NCBI GenBank assembly: GCA_009192285.1
Contig: CM018606.1
Location: forward strand, 1,602,081-1,666,080
DNA: 64,000 nucleotides
Source of the DNA: Morchella semilibera
Taxonomy: Eukaryota > Ascomycota > Pezizomycetes > Pezizales > Morchellaceae
Direction of reading: 5' to 3'
Below, in pieces: positions 11,489-24,000 of the stretch. Position numbers and translations under genes: made by a program. The notes beneath the pieces are model-generated. The model had not been told where the DNA came from, did not search any database, and saw only the letters and a list, made by a program, of their open reading frames with translations. How positions within the stretch are numbered: position 1 is the first letter of the stretch; every line of letters begins with the position of its first letter.

Positions 11489-11620
11489 GAAGAAGAGGGA
11501 AAGAGGGAAGAGGAAGAAGAGGCGCCCCAGATAGGATCAACTATATATATGGCCTGCTACTGTTGTTTCTGCTGCTGCGGCGAGGGGTGGTGCTTGGTGG
11601 TAGGTGGATAGCGTTTGACT

Positions 11621-11648
11621 GGGTCTGGGTCTGGGTCTGGGTCTGGGT
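11621..11648 (+). repeat. (GGGTCT)n microsatellite
   Basis: Four and a half perfect hexamer units are present. The unit is close to but distinct from the fungal telomere repeat TTAGGG. Confidence 0.9.
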
Positions 11649-14323
11649 TCAGTATTTTTAAAAAGGAGACGCGCCAACCATGAGATCAGAGTTATTGGAG
11701 GAGGCTTAAGGCCAACGGCGCCGAGAAACAAAGGAGAATTGACGGACAGACGGGGGTTGAGGTTACTGCGGGCGGTAGAGACCGAATGGGGAGGGGGAAG
11801 TGGAGGAGGCGGAGGAGGGGCTTTTAGGGCAGAGTTGCGGATGCCGGCCAGACAAGTGGGGGGGATGATGATGAGAGAGTGAGAGAGGTAAGAAGAGGGA
11901 AAGGAAAGACAGAGAGAGTGAAGGTATGTATGTACTAGGTATGAAATATTCGAAGGGAAGGTATGTACATATTGTATGTAGGTGAAAGGAAGGGGGATTA
12001 AGAATATGCAGCTTAAAAATTACTACTGTCGCTGGGTTGATACAATACCTAATGCATATTATAATTATATTTCCTACTACTCTAACTACTACATCATGTA
12101 ATGGTACCCATAAAGTACATACCTCTTGTTGTTGTTGTTGGTACATGATGTATTTTAAGTACATGTACTTCAAGTACTTGTAATTGATTGATATAACAAG
12201 TACATGTACATACATGTACGTACTTATATGTGCTTAACTACATGTATATGTAAGTACAAGTACATGATGTAGTCTTGATATGATAACTCTCCTTCCCAGC
12301 TTCTTTTCCCTAGCAGGTAAAAACAATTGTTGCTTTTGTTTTCTGTATGTTCCTTTCCTTATTACAAACATCCTAATTTTTTTTTGTTGAATTTCCGGGG
12401 AGACACACCACCCAAACGGTTCTAGCAACCGCTCAACCCAACCCAACCCCCCGGCTCTCTCCCAATATGGAGGAGTTCAACCGTCCCCCCTGGTTCAGTC
12501 CAATAGCTACAGTAACCGAGAGAGAGAGAGAGAGAGAGAGCTCAGGTGGCGATTTAATGTTGTTTAGATTAATTAATTGCGCGACCCGACTCGCTCTTTC
12601 TCCTCCGATAGATAGATAAAACTGACTGATCGTCCCAACTTTTTTAAACTGTCTGTGCCGCAGCGGAATTATGGACATTGAATAGTAAGCAGCGCCTTAG
12701 AAACAGACAGAGCAATGCACAGAAGCTATTCCGACCCTTCTGTGCCTTGCGTACATACGTACTCGTTACCACTCCTTACTTCATACGTTAATGTCCAAGA
12801 AAAAACTTCTTCATGCGTGAGCATAGATAGAGTAGGTAAATACAAAGTAACCTCACATCCACGCCGCCTCCTCCGCCTGACATGACATGTGGGAGCTTCC
12901 ATTGGGTGCTGACGAACCAAGCATTTCTCACACACACACGTCTCCCTGCCACTGCAGTGCCTCTGGAGTCTGGAGCATATAGGTATGTAGGTACTCTACT
13001 GGGGAACCAGTGTAAAAGTAAAGAAGAAAAAGTTACTGACACTGAGATTCATGACCGGTCAGCCGCGCAGGCAAGTGATCGTGGAGACTGGATTGGGGAT
13101 TGTGATCTGATCATGATCTCTATATCTATAAGACTGTTTCTACTGTAGAGCACCTATCTGGGTAGAATGTGAGGAGGCCAGGGGACTGATTATTAGTGTA
13201 GCGGTACTTACATACTCCTCTCACAAAAGTATGTAGGCACTTGGGATATAAGTACAATTGCTATTCCACCTACCGGACTGCCTGTATAATAATAATAATA
13301 ATCATAATCATAATAATCATAATAATCATATCACAAACCTCTAATTGGCTGATCCTCCCAACCCCACGACGACGTTTCCCGATCCCCAGCTCGAAAGAAC
13401 ACAAGGCACCCCCCCCCTAGTTCCCCAAGAAACCCAAAAAAAACCACTACCACCGTTATGAGGGGAAATGATGCCTAAATCCACATTTTTGATTTCCCTC
13501 ACTGCCGGGAAAATAAGCTGTGCTGTGCCGATGACCCGCGATGCACCGTGTAAAAAAAAAAAAAAAGAAAAAAAAAAAAGAAATGATCCCCGTAGAGCTG
13601 GGCCGAAGAGAAGGAAGGTGGTGTATCTCCCCCCCCCCCCCCCGCGCCTAGGCCGGTTGCGAATGCATAAACCGTGCCTGCGGCGGCGGTTCGGGGTGAA
13701 ATAAAATACATACGGGAAGGAGTACATATGCAGGGCACTTTAATAGAGCATAGGAGAGGAGGTATTTTGTGGGTGTGGTGTGGTGGGGGTGGTTTGGCGG
13801 CGAAAGAAGGAAATAAAGTCTGACGGATCGCCAGATCTTGCTATGATAATGCATATTAAGTACTTGCTATAATATAACTACAGGTGCATCCAAGAGTAGT
13901 GGAGGTATGGTGCAAGCACCGGTACATGTACGCAAAGTAAAGTAGATGTAACTGTAGTTGTTGTTCATGTAGGCACACGTTACTTACATGTATGTTGGCC
14001 GTGGTTCTTGGGCAAATGAACAGAAATGATCGGTTTCGACTCCACACACCAAAAACAGATCTAAGATTATATCAAGCTATATAAAGCTATAAGGTTTGAG
14101 AGGAGATTCTCCACCAGGACCTCGAATTGTAGGTAAATAGATTATTATATTACTTTGTTAAGGTACGAAGGAAAATAAGTATGTAGAAAAGATGGGGAAG
14201 AATAGCAGAGAAAAAGAAATGGAATAAAAGTATGTGCTAATGGTAAAATAAATAAATCAATAAATACAAAATGGAAAGAAAAGCGAAAACAGAGCGATAA
14301 TACTTTACCAGCATCACCACTCA

Positions 14324-16793
14324 TCACTCCCCACCACCTTCCCACACCCTCACCCCGTCTCCCACCCTCACCACTGGTACACCCACTTTCCCCCCCTCCC
14401 CTCCATCTATGGGCAAATGCCTTGCATGCACCCCAAACACCACTCTCCCGCCAACTCCCCGTCTCTTCGCAAGCGTCACATAAGGCTCCTCATCCCTTAC
14501 CGCTGTCTCCTGGTCCACACATACCATATGGCACCTCCTACACGCCCCGAGCATCTCGAAAAACTCCCCGCCAATCCTCACGTGCCGCCATCGGTCCTCG
14601 GCATACGCGCCTACGCCTGCGCCCCGGACCACAATGTTGGCCCGGAACACGGCTGCCCGGGCAGGCTTACCGCCACTACACAGTATATCTTCGTTCAGTG
14701 CATCGACGCTCGCGCGGTTGATTAGCAGAACCGGGCTCTCGTTGGAAAGCCCGATCGGCGCGGCTTCGGCTCCCGCGCCGGCGCCGGCAAGGTGCGACTT
14801 AAAGTGGCGCTGGCCGCCCGCGGCGGGGAAGCGCGCGAGCGTGCAAGGGACGCCGACGGCGGCGGTGAAAAAGTCGATAATGTGTTTCTGCGCATAGGTA
14901 AGAGTGGTAATGCGGTCCCCGCAGACTCTGGAAGCGCTAGGGTGCAGGTTGTCGAGGTCCTCGGGGGTGCACAACAGCGGGATGGACAGTGGGGGTGGAG
15001 CCTCAGGGGTGTTGTGGATGGATACCGTGAGAGTGCCGGTGGAGAGGTCTACGGCGGGCCGGATGAGTGCCATGCGGTTGTAGCGCTTCTGGTCAATTGC
15101 GGCACCGGTACCGAGGTGGATGAGACACCATTCGCGGTCCCAGGCAAGGCCGTGAGGAAGGAGCTCCCAGGGCGTGGTGGGGGGGATACTGTAGCCACCG
15201 CAAGACTTAATTGGGTAGATAGTGAGGCTTTCGACAGTGAGAGATGCTGAGGATGGTGGGTTGCGGGCTATGGGAGGGGTGATGGCAGGGACAGGGGCGT
15301 TGTCGATGTAGAATTCGGAGAGGAAGGAGAGGAGGGTGCTGAGGTCTGCGAGGGTGCTCATGGCTCCGAGGGAGATACGGATAGCGCCGGTAGGCTTTCC
15401 GCGCATGACGTCCTGATCGTCCCAGCAGCGGTGGCCGGCGCGGTAGTTCTGCTCGATCTCCCATGCGGCGAGGCCGACGTGCTGTTCAATGCCGCCGGGG
15501 TTGCAGAGGCTGCCAGTGCGGAGGTGAATGTTCTTGACGGAGGCAAGTTTCTCGACTTCGGCGTAGCCGACCCAGGTACCGTCTGCACGCTGCATGTTGA
15601 AGGCGATGATCGGGCCCTGTTTCAATGGTGATTTGTAGTCGCTGGTGCTGTAGATCTGACAGAGCTTGCGTCCGTTCCCGTGTTTGAGATTTGACAGAAA
15701 TTCGTGCAGGATGGCGGCGAGTGAGAATGCATGCCGCGATATATTCTCGTAATCTCCGTATAATCGTCCGTGCGTAGAAATCGCCGCATCAAGAGCAAGA
15801 ATCGAGTGAAACGCACTCGTCCCATCCTCTAGATGGGAATGCGGGGCATCCTCCTTCCTCGCATGAAAACCGCCCCTACAACCCACCACTGCATCCACAG
15901 TTCCGCCCCCAAAGTACCGCCTTGTCCTCAATATCCCTGCCGACTCTTTGCGCACAATCAGCGCGCCCAGATCTGGGAACCCAAACATCTTATAGAAGCT
16001 CAGCACCGTGAAATCTGGCGCCGTCTCCACATCACCTAGATCTAGCACCGATGTCGTGACCAGCGCCGCCGCATCCAGCAACGAATACCATCCACTCTGC
16101 GCTTTCCTCACCCTCCCCGCCCAGTCCCTCGGCAGGCGCCTCCCCGTAAAGTTCGACTGCGCCGGCCACCCAAATAGTCCGACACCGCCGTCGTCGTCGC
16201 AGGGGCTCCGCAGCCACAGCTCCACCTCCGCGTCAGAAGCGTAGCAAGCTGCCTCTGTGGCAAGCTCACGTATGCCGATGAGACTGGTGTGGGCGTCACC
16301 GTGGTAGCGGTAGCGGAAGCCGGCGGGTTGCGCGGTAAAGGCCTCGAGGACGAGCTTCATGCCGGCAGTGGCGTTCGCGCAGAAGACGACGTCAAAGTCT
16401 TCGGGGGAGGCATTGAAGAGGCGGAGGACGCGTAGGCGGATGTCGTCGATGCGCTTTGTAGTCTGTTGGGAGGAAGGGGAGGGTGAATGTGGGTTTCCAT
16501 AGAGGTTTGTGCAGAGGTCAGTGGAAAAGGAGTGGATGAGGGAGGTTGCGTAGAGTGTTGTGCCAGCGTGGTCAAGATAGGTTATGTCTTTTTATTAATT
16601 CTGTTAGTCAATATACCCTCAGAGTAACCCCGGGGGGGGGGGGGGTGAGCTATTGGGGGGAAAGAAGGAAAGGGGGGGGGGGGTTACCTTTGAGCTGCGG
16701 ATACTCGGTGATTCTGAGATCCTCGACGTTGGGGTTGTAGCCTGAGGACACAGCTCTCTGCAGTATTGAGTCTTTGAGCTTTTGTGGGTCCAT
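14324..16793 (-). CDS. hxB: Molybdenum cofactor sulfurase (HxB / Mocos type), two exons
   Basis: Minus-strand exons 16688-16793 and 14324-16587 give 790 codons (789 residues). The intron 16588-16687 (GTAACC donor) joins QLK to DITYLDHAGTT. The N-terminal two thirds is an aminotransferase-V (NifS-like) fold. It has LDHAGTT, then NATAGMKLVLEAF, the PLP-lysine motif SFYKMFG (Lys near residue 235) and RTGSLCNPGG with the single persulfide-carrying Cys. A MOSC N-terminal domain follows (LTIYPIKSCGGY), then a MOSC domain ending near GACRRCHMVCVDQ. The enzyme adds the terminal sulfur to Mo cofactor of xanthine dehydrogenase and related hydroxylases, acting in the cytosol. Length is usual for the family. 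Its intron contains two poly-C runs on the sense strand. Confidence 0.96.
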
Positions 16794-16920
16794 GTTTGTA
16801 TGAGGGTATATATAGTACAATACAGCTATTGATTGATTGATTGGATCTATCCACCAGCGGGGTTTATGATGTTGCAGATTGGCTGTCGTCGTTCTGCATC
16901 AGCGAACATTCTCCAGAGTT

Positions 16921-17033
16921 TATGGTGGTGGTGATTGTGGTGGTGATTGTGGTGGTGATGGTGATGGTGATGGTGATGATGATGGGGTTGATGATGATGA
17001 TGGTGGTGGTGGTGGTGATGGTGGATGGGATGG
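16921..17033 (+). repeat. GTG/GAT trinucleotide microsatellite
   Basis: Interrupted units of GGTGGT, GATTGT and GATGGT run over about 110 bp and end in GGGATGGGATGG. Confidence 0.85.
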
Positions 17034-20000
17034 GATGGGTGGGATGAATGGCTATGATAATGGGGGAATGTGGCGATTCCCGGTCGGCTGTTGGATCCCG
17101 CCGTTATCCTAAACTCAGCAGACCTTGGCGATATTACATGTAATTAAGGGAGGATTTTGATATACATACATGTACATATGTACTTACATGTGGGTACAAG
17201 AAGTACATGTATGATGTACTTTACCAGACAATTACTATGCCGATACGAAATCATACTATCATTACATGTATTATCATGCTAGGCTTTGATGGTCATTGAT
17301 ATTTTGATATTTGCAGGCCGAACAAGTTGTATGGATTGGATTAATCAAATAAATCCGCAATTGGTTTATATTAATATCATTCATGTAGGGAGAACCCATT
17401 CTTCATCCTCAGTCGCGAAAGTTCTGCTGAACGGTGAGAAAATACTTCATTCCCGCAAATACATGTTAGTCCTGCCCCCCCCCCCCCCAGTTTAGTTGTA
17501 TACACAGACATGCACATCTTATACAATGGTCTGATCACTGTCAAGCTGCCCTGAACGATTTTCAGGAGTGCCCCCCCCCCCCCCCAATGGCCCTCTGTGA
17601 CCACTATGTAGCCCTGTAGTAAGATATTCAATCCACGTTGACTGCCGGGCCCGGTCCTGCATGATATATCGATATCTATTCTATATCTAGAATCTCGACC
17701 TGTCTATCTCCGACCTTCTCGCTTCTCGATAGTATAAGGGTATGTAGGTATGCATATATATCTTTGCTCCTCATAACCTCCCTAGGGACGGGTCCTATTT
17801 CGTTCGGTGCTTGCAGTCTGGCCTCTCCCTTACTCCCTGCAGGCTTGTGTATGACCTTCCCTATAAACAGCACCCTGCGTTGTCCCAAGTTGGTGTCAAA
17901 TATGCTCTACCCGGGCCAGTGTAGAGCTATAGTCGACAAGCAGTAGTGGTTCCCCCCCCCCCCTCCTTCCCCGGGGGCAACCAGGAGCGAGTCCGAGTGA
18001 AACCCGAGAACTCGACTAGCTAGATAGCCTCCACACCAGTTTATACCCGTCAGTGCCCCGACAATTGTGGTACACCACGGCAGAAACCATCCATGCGGTC
18101 AGCAGGGTCTGCGCTGCTCCGAGACCATGTCTCTCTCTTATTATAACGACTTCCAGCTCTGCCGTACCAAATACCGACAAAGAAACTCATACCTCCAGGC
18201 TCCACATTCGGATGACGGGTGATGAGGCCCTAACGGGGTAGAAACGAACGCTAAGGTAGCAAGTTAGTAATCGCGGAGGTGCTGATATGCGTTCAACAAT
18301 ATACCATTCTACGGAATTCCCACCTGTAGGAGCCATAGCAGCAGTTATGGAACAGTGCAGAAGCCGTTGAAACCTCGCTGGCTTTGAGCGTAGGATCCTG
18401 TTTCGAGATTCGAGCGCCATAAAATGGCCAACTTCGTGCGAACCGTGCCTGCTGTCGGTGCCTAGGTGTTCAGGACTGCCGAGGAGAGGTCTGGGTTGTG
18501 GTGTCCTTCATGGGACGTCACTCGTTAGAACTCTATGTCGAGGGGATATTTATTATTTATTTATTACTTCATATGTGTCGAGGGGATAGGATGAAGACTA
18601 CATGTAGTTTGTCAACAACGAGGACCCGTTATCCCCGGGCCCACGAACTTCTTCCAAGAGAAAGGATTATATTAACCTGACTGACTCGCACTGGGGATAT
18701 ATAGACTTGGGTTGAACTTCACGAGAATCCCATGTGCACCCCCCCCCCCCCCCAGCTCAGTAACTGCAAACACTGGCCATGGCTACATGTGCACGCGCTG
18801 TATACGTAGAGGGCCGCAGACAGAAACCCCAGCCCGCCACAGAAAAAAACCAACCTACTATTTAATTTGTGAGTAAAATTATTTTAACTCGACCACCGGC
18901 CATACGCTTTATAATTCCCGAAACTAATATCTATTTGCAAAAAGAAATGTGTTTCCAATCTTAGCTAGTGCTCTCAAAATGCTACCACGATGAGTACAGT
19001 ATCGACCCCGAATTCCGCGAGTGAGGTGGGGGGGGGGGTAAAACTCTGGCATATCCTTCACCACTCTCTAAGTGAATCTTTACGCGGCCAATACTTTAGC
19101 TAGTACCGCTAATTGTTTTGGCTTGAGTTGTCAAATTACAATCTATTTGTAAAATACCATTTCTTTGGTAAAAACTACGTTGCTCACCCCACCCGCACCT
19201 ATAGCTATATAAAAGGTGCCTGTCCTTTCTGTTATATTGTTTAGATCGATAGTACCGTACTTCTACATTACAACAGATGACTCTATCAGATATTTTCCGC
19301 ACTCTACGGCGGCCATCGACATACGATGTGCTTATTTTGCCCAGCGCAGTTCTGGTGAGTTATGGAAATGCTACGCTGAGGGTTGTGCCTTCAAGTATCT
19401 TGTCAAAAGAATAGCTTTGGACAATAGTGAGGCGCTGCTCACTGACAATGCTACATCGTCATAGCCTTAGGGCTGGATACGATTAATGATGTAAACAAAA
19501 AAAAAAACTGACAATGCTACGTGTGGCCTATCCAGCTAACGGATCCCGAGCCGAGTGATACTCCATGAAAAAGAAAAACTCGGCTATCCCTACCACCCTA
19601 CCTAAGGGGCGATGTGGACCCTAGCTAGGGATATATTAAAGATGGGCAGTGTGCACAGCTGAGACGGCCTGAAGTAGATGTGTTTGTCAACGTCACAATG
19701 ACTGAAGCTCCCCGAATATCGTTGTCTTGACCAGTTTCGGGACCCCTATGTTTATTTCATGGCCAGACCAGGCCAAGATAGAGGTGAGCCCTCCGGTCTA
19801 ATTAAATTGCTCAATCCTAACGGTTCTAGCTAGAGCGGCATACTAGCGGCACCATACACCGGCGGTACCATAGGTGATGATTGGTGGATCCATGGACAGA
19901 AAGGACCAAACGCCGGTGGTTGTTGGGGGTAACTCTTTTTGTCCGTGTAGCATACGGGTGCCTCACCACGCAGATTGGGGAAATGGAGAGCCGGAGGCCG

Positions 20001-20938
20001 TGTCTTTTGCGAGCCTTTTAATTTGAGGGTGTACGTGGGAGACCGAAGGCCCGAAATGCCATAGTCGATGGTGTTGAAGTGTATGCAGGTTATCAAAGAT
20101 TTAAAGGCTAGCCTAAAAGATGAAGGACGCTGCGGGTAGGGCTACTGCTCCGTGAGGATGCCCAGTTATCGGTCTGATTACTTCACAGAAAATCACTCGC
20201 ATTCTGCCCCCACCAGAATCGGTTGATCGATTGGCCTCAATTTCAAGTGGACTTACACACCGAAGAAAACACATAATAGTGCAAGGATAAGAGACTAATT
20301 ACCATCACTAATCGCCCCCCCACCCGGCGTTCGAATCATCACATCCTTTCCTTCCTATAGAAAGATGTACTAGCACGAGAAAATCTCAGTACCAAGACCT
20401 TGGCCACCGCCGCCAGCCAGACCAACCAAACTCCAAATCCCTCACAACTACATGTACCATTACCTATCCACACACCAAAAAAAAACATGTACATAGGAAC
20501 ATCCCATGGATTACCCAATCCCGTTCCACCCACAATCCTGCAAAGCCAAAACAGCACCACCTACAACCCTAACCCTCGTTTTATATCGACCCCGAAAAAG
20601 AGACCCTCAGTGGCCATAGGTGCTGTTTCATCAAGACACCCCCGATTTTCTAGAACAAAGTCTCATCTCGTGTCTATCAACCCTAGGCCCTTCTTCAGCA
20701 TTCGAACAGGCCTGGCTATAACAAACCACTTGGCGAGTCGACACCGGCGCACCACGCATTATTATGCAGCGACGGATGTGCAGAAACAACCCAGTTTATA
20801 TCGTGATCATGTATCTACGGTGCGCATGCGCACGTGGGTGCCGTCTACCCGTACAATGTATTGTACTCTATGCCTCACCAGTCAGTCCATCGGGAATGTA
20901 AAACAGAGTTAATATGTGATAGTACAGTACCAAAAAGA

Positions 20939-21081
20939 GGGGCGGGATCACTACGGTATTCCCGTTGATACGCTAGAAATGCGGTAAGAATACGGTATTT
21001 GTACAGTACATTTCCTCTAATGCCGGTTTAATTCGGTATTTGTCATTAAATTCCGTAGTCCTATGGTAGTGATTTCACCCC
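20939..21081. mobile_element. Candidate MITE-like inverted-repeat element, 143 bp
   Basis: The left end GGGGCGGGATCACTAC is matched, with a few mismatches, by the reverse complement of the right end, GGGGTGAAATCACTAC. The interior is AT-rich, with repeated CGGTATTTGT-like segments and no coding capacity. No clear target-site duplication was seen, and only one copy is in the window. Confidence 0.4.
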
Positions 21082-24000
21082 ATTTTTTCATACTGTATAT
21101 GCATGTATAACTCTCCCAAAGTGCAAGTCCAGCACCTAGATCTAGATAGCGGACAAAAACAAGCTTTCCTTATCAAGATAAGTAGCTACAATATGTAAAT
21201 ATATCCCGCACTCGCAATTAACACGCCTTCACTCATCCCCACTTCGCGTCCAGTTGCGCCGGTCCCGGTTGTCTCAAATCCTGGGTTTGTCCACTAGCTT
21301 GAACTGCCCGACGGGTGACAGCGCATGATGCAGTACCTACGGCCTGCGCGCTATGTTCACAACCTACGGGGGTTGGATTGATAGATAACCGGAGGAGAAT
21401 TCCTTGTGAAGGTACATACATGTATGTAGTGCCGTCGCGTCATCGACTGGTTGGTTATACGTTAGGCTAGAGATATGTCAACTCTACTTTTCTATCTCTC
21501 CCCCGCAAAACTCCGTTCAAAGCGAACCCCAAGCCGAAACAGCAGCTCAAGACTCCAATCAATCAATTCCCAGCCGCTTTTAGTTTAGAGCGAGCTCTCA
21601 AAGCTGAATTAACGGTGAAGGGCTGATGAGTGGACTCGGGGAAGCTTACCGTACCGCTTCTACACACATATTCTAAGCGTGGTGGCTGCCCTGCACTGTA
21701 CCTACATGACCCTACGTGGGGTGCATAGAACTATATAACATGTATCCGCTACCCAGCCAGTCAGTCACTGGCAGCAAGGCGCTTAAGTTAGCTGTTTTCA
21801 ATTGTCTTTGTAGGCACCTAAATAATAATGGTAATAAAAAAGGCCTCAACCAAGTTAGTCAGTCACGTCAGTCAGTCTGGCAGGCTGGCTGAGGAAATAA
21901 GCAGTCCCGTAGTTGCAGAATGTACGTTGGTTGGTGGTGGTGGTACATACATAAGGTCTCGCTTCCCAGATCTATCTATCGGAATGGTCCAAACTGTTGG
22001 TTCTGATTCTGATCTCTTCAGCCCAGCCCAGCCCGCGCTAGTGACTGGCCAGCTTACTCGCATATATAACAGTGTCTGATGTACATCCTGATAACAAAAA
22101 GATGTACATGTACTTATGTAGTAAGTACATGTAGCCCTCTGTCTATGCAGTGGGTATAGAATATACATGTACTAGATCTACTTCTTTCCCCTCCACATCG
22201 AACTCTTGTCTGTATCATGAGTAATCACTCGCTCACATTCCTACCCAACAACAGAAATGAGGCTGATCTGATAGGCCGGTCGGAAACTCACTTACATGTG
22301 CATAGTGCGTACCCCACATGACGCACCGTTCTAAAAATAAAAATAAAACCCTAGATTAACCCGCAGCATGTTTCCGCACTCTGGTCGGTCGTTGTCCTAG
22401 GCAGGGGGAGGGGGGGGGGGAGGGCAGTGGTCAGATCAACATGAGGCTCTAATATCTATGAACGTCGTGCTTTACGTCTCTGATGATGTACTCTACTTAC
22501 ATGTGAGAAGATATAATCCTATTTGTGGTGTGTGGTTCTTTCGGCTATGGTGGTTGGCTCCACAGAGAGCTAGAGGAGAACCACATCGATGGCGGATAGA
22601 GTAAGAAAGCCACTCGACATCCAAGGATAGGACAGGTAGGGAACACTCCCAGCTGGAAGGCAGTGAGCGAGTAGATTGGATGAGGTGTGCTGTCTGCAAA
22701 CTCACTACAAGGCGCACTCTGGATGAATCGAGAGAAAGAAAAAAGAAAGAAAGGGCAAAAAAGATAGCACGGACTGAGACATGCTGAAACATGCACTTAA
22801 TTCCCCTTGCGTACGTCCTCCATCTTCTTCTTAAGAAAATCCCAGGTTGGTATGAAAAATTACAGATCGAGACTCGTCATGATCAGCATCATATGGTACC
22901 GCAATCCTTGTCCTCTTTTACTCTACGTGGGGCAGACAGGCAGACAGAGGAATGGATGTATGGGAGATCTTCCCGCGCTCGCCAGAACAAGCCTATGGGC
23001 CAGATCCTCTACTATAATTAAGAGGGGGAGGAAAAAAAAGGAAAAGGGTTCTTTCTATTTTCCTCGTCCATCCGCCGACGCGTGGCCGCGGGGTGGGATC
23101 GAGGGGAGGGTGGGGCCAAACCGGTGATCTCCCCAGAACGCCCACCGCCCATTCAAATAATCTCATGCTTATTCTCATATTTCTCAGCACTTATCGCAGC
23201 TGTGGTGGTGGAGCTTAAGAGAGAGAGGGAAACGTATGTGGATAAACATTTTACAGCAAAGGAAGATCAAGGCACCAACATGCAAGTCCAATGTGGGCGT
23301 GGGATAGTCGTAGAGAAATTTAAAGAGTACCATTAATCAATCGCGCGGAGTGGGGTTCGCTCACGTACTCCCAAAAATGCGGTGTTATCGCGATAAAAGA
23401 ATCCAAGCCCAGCTCCCTTCAGCCTTTAACTCTTGTCGGTAGCGATAGCGTCATCCACACTGGCTGTGCTCGCATAAGGTCCAAAGTTAACCTTGCATTT
23501 CCGTGTGGAGTGGAGGGGGAGGGAGGAGGAAAGCCAACTTAAGGCTTTTCTAAATATGGCAGCAGCTTGTGATACTCTCTATATGGGTTCTTTTACCTTT
23601 CCATTTTAGAGCCGCAACGCAGCAGGTTGGCTAATGGGTGTTGAAAGGTTGGTATGTCCTCCTACAGGCCCTAAGTGTATGTTAATTACTCTATACTTGG
23701 CGGTAAAGGCTGCACTGATTAACCTCTTCTTTCTGGTCGTTCAGATAAATAACATATGCGAATCATGCAATAGGTTTTGATTCGTAGCTTTGACACCCAC
23801 CACCCTACCTACATACATATTCATACATGTACGTACCACAGTATCACGAAGGTACATACATGTATTTAACACATATTACAGAACACCGAGTGAGACTCGG
23901 TATCCTTTTGTCCACCCAGGGAAATGGAACTGGGAAAGTAAAGGCGAGACAGGAGACACCTGTGCGGCGGCGGGCGATTGCATAGATACAAGAAAAGAAA

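Larger units (their letters stand above)
10995..14323. other. 3.3-kb spacer with many microsatellites, no supported gene
   Basis: Contents include CT-rich promoter-like DNA next to the PAQR start (11030-11200), A25 (11464-11488), a GGGTCT hexamer array (11621-11648), a GA dinucleotide run near 12520-12541, an ATA/ATC-rich trinucleotide block (13287-13330), A and C homopolymers at 13551-13641, and at least six TACATGTA palindromes (about 12165-12245, 13922, 13985). Long open frames over these repeats are compositional. The last 270 bp are the 3' flank of the molybdenum cofactor sulfurase gene. Confidence 0.6.

Noticed and set aside
11134-11661. Open frame of 175 codons with Lys- and Val/Trp-rich ends
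   Set aside because: It spans a poly-A run and a GGGTCT microsatellite; composition explains the lack of stops.
14417-16244. Several plus-strand open frames of 60-150 codons
   Set aside because: They are shadows of the GC-rich molybdenum cofactor sulfurase gene on the minus strand.
20400-20912. Open frame of 170 codons on the plus strand
   Set aside because: It begins with a TTG codon, has Pro/Thr/Ser-rich low-complexity composition and no recognisable domain or splice context.
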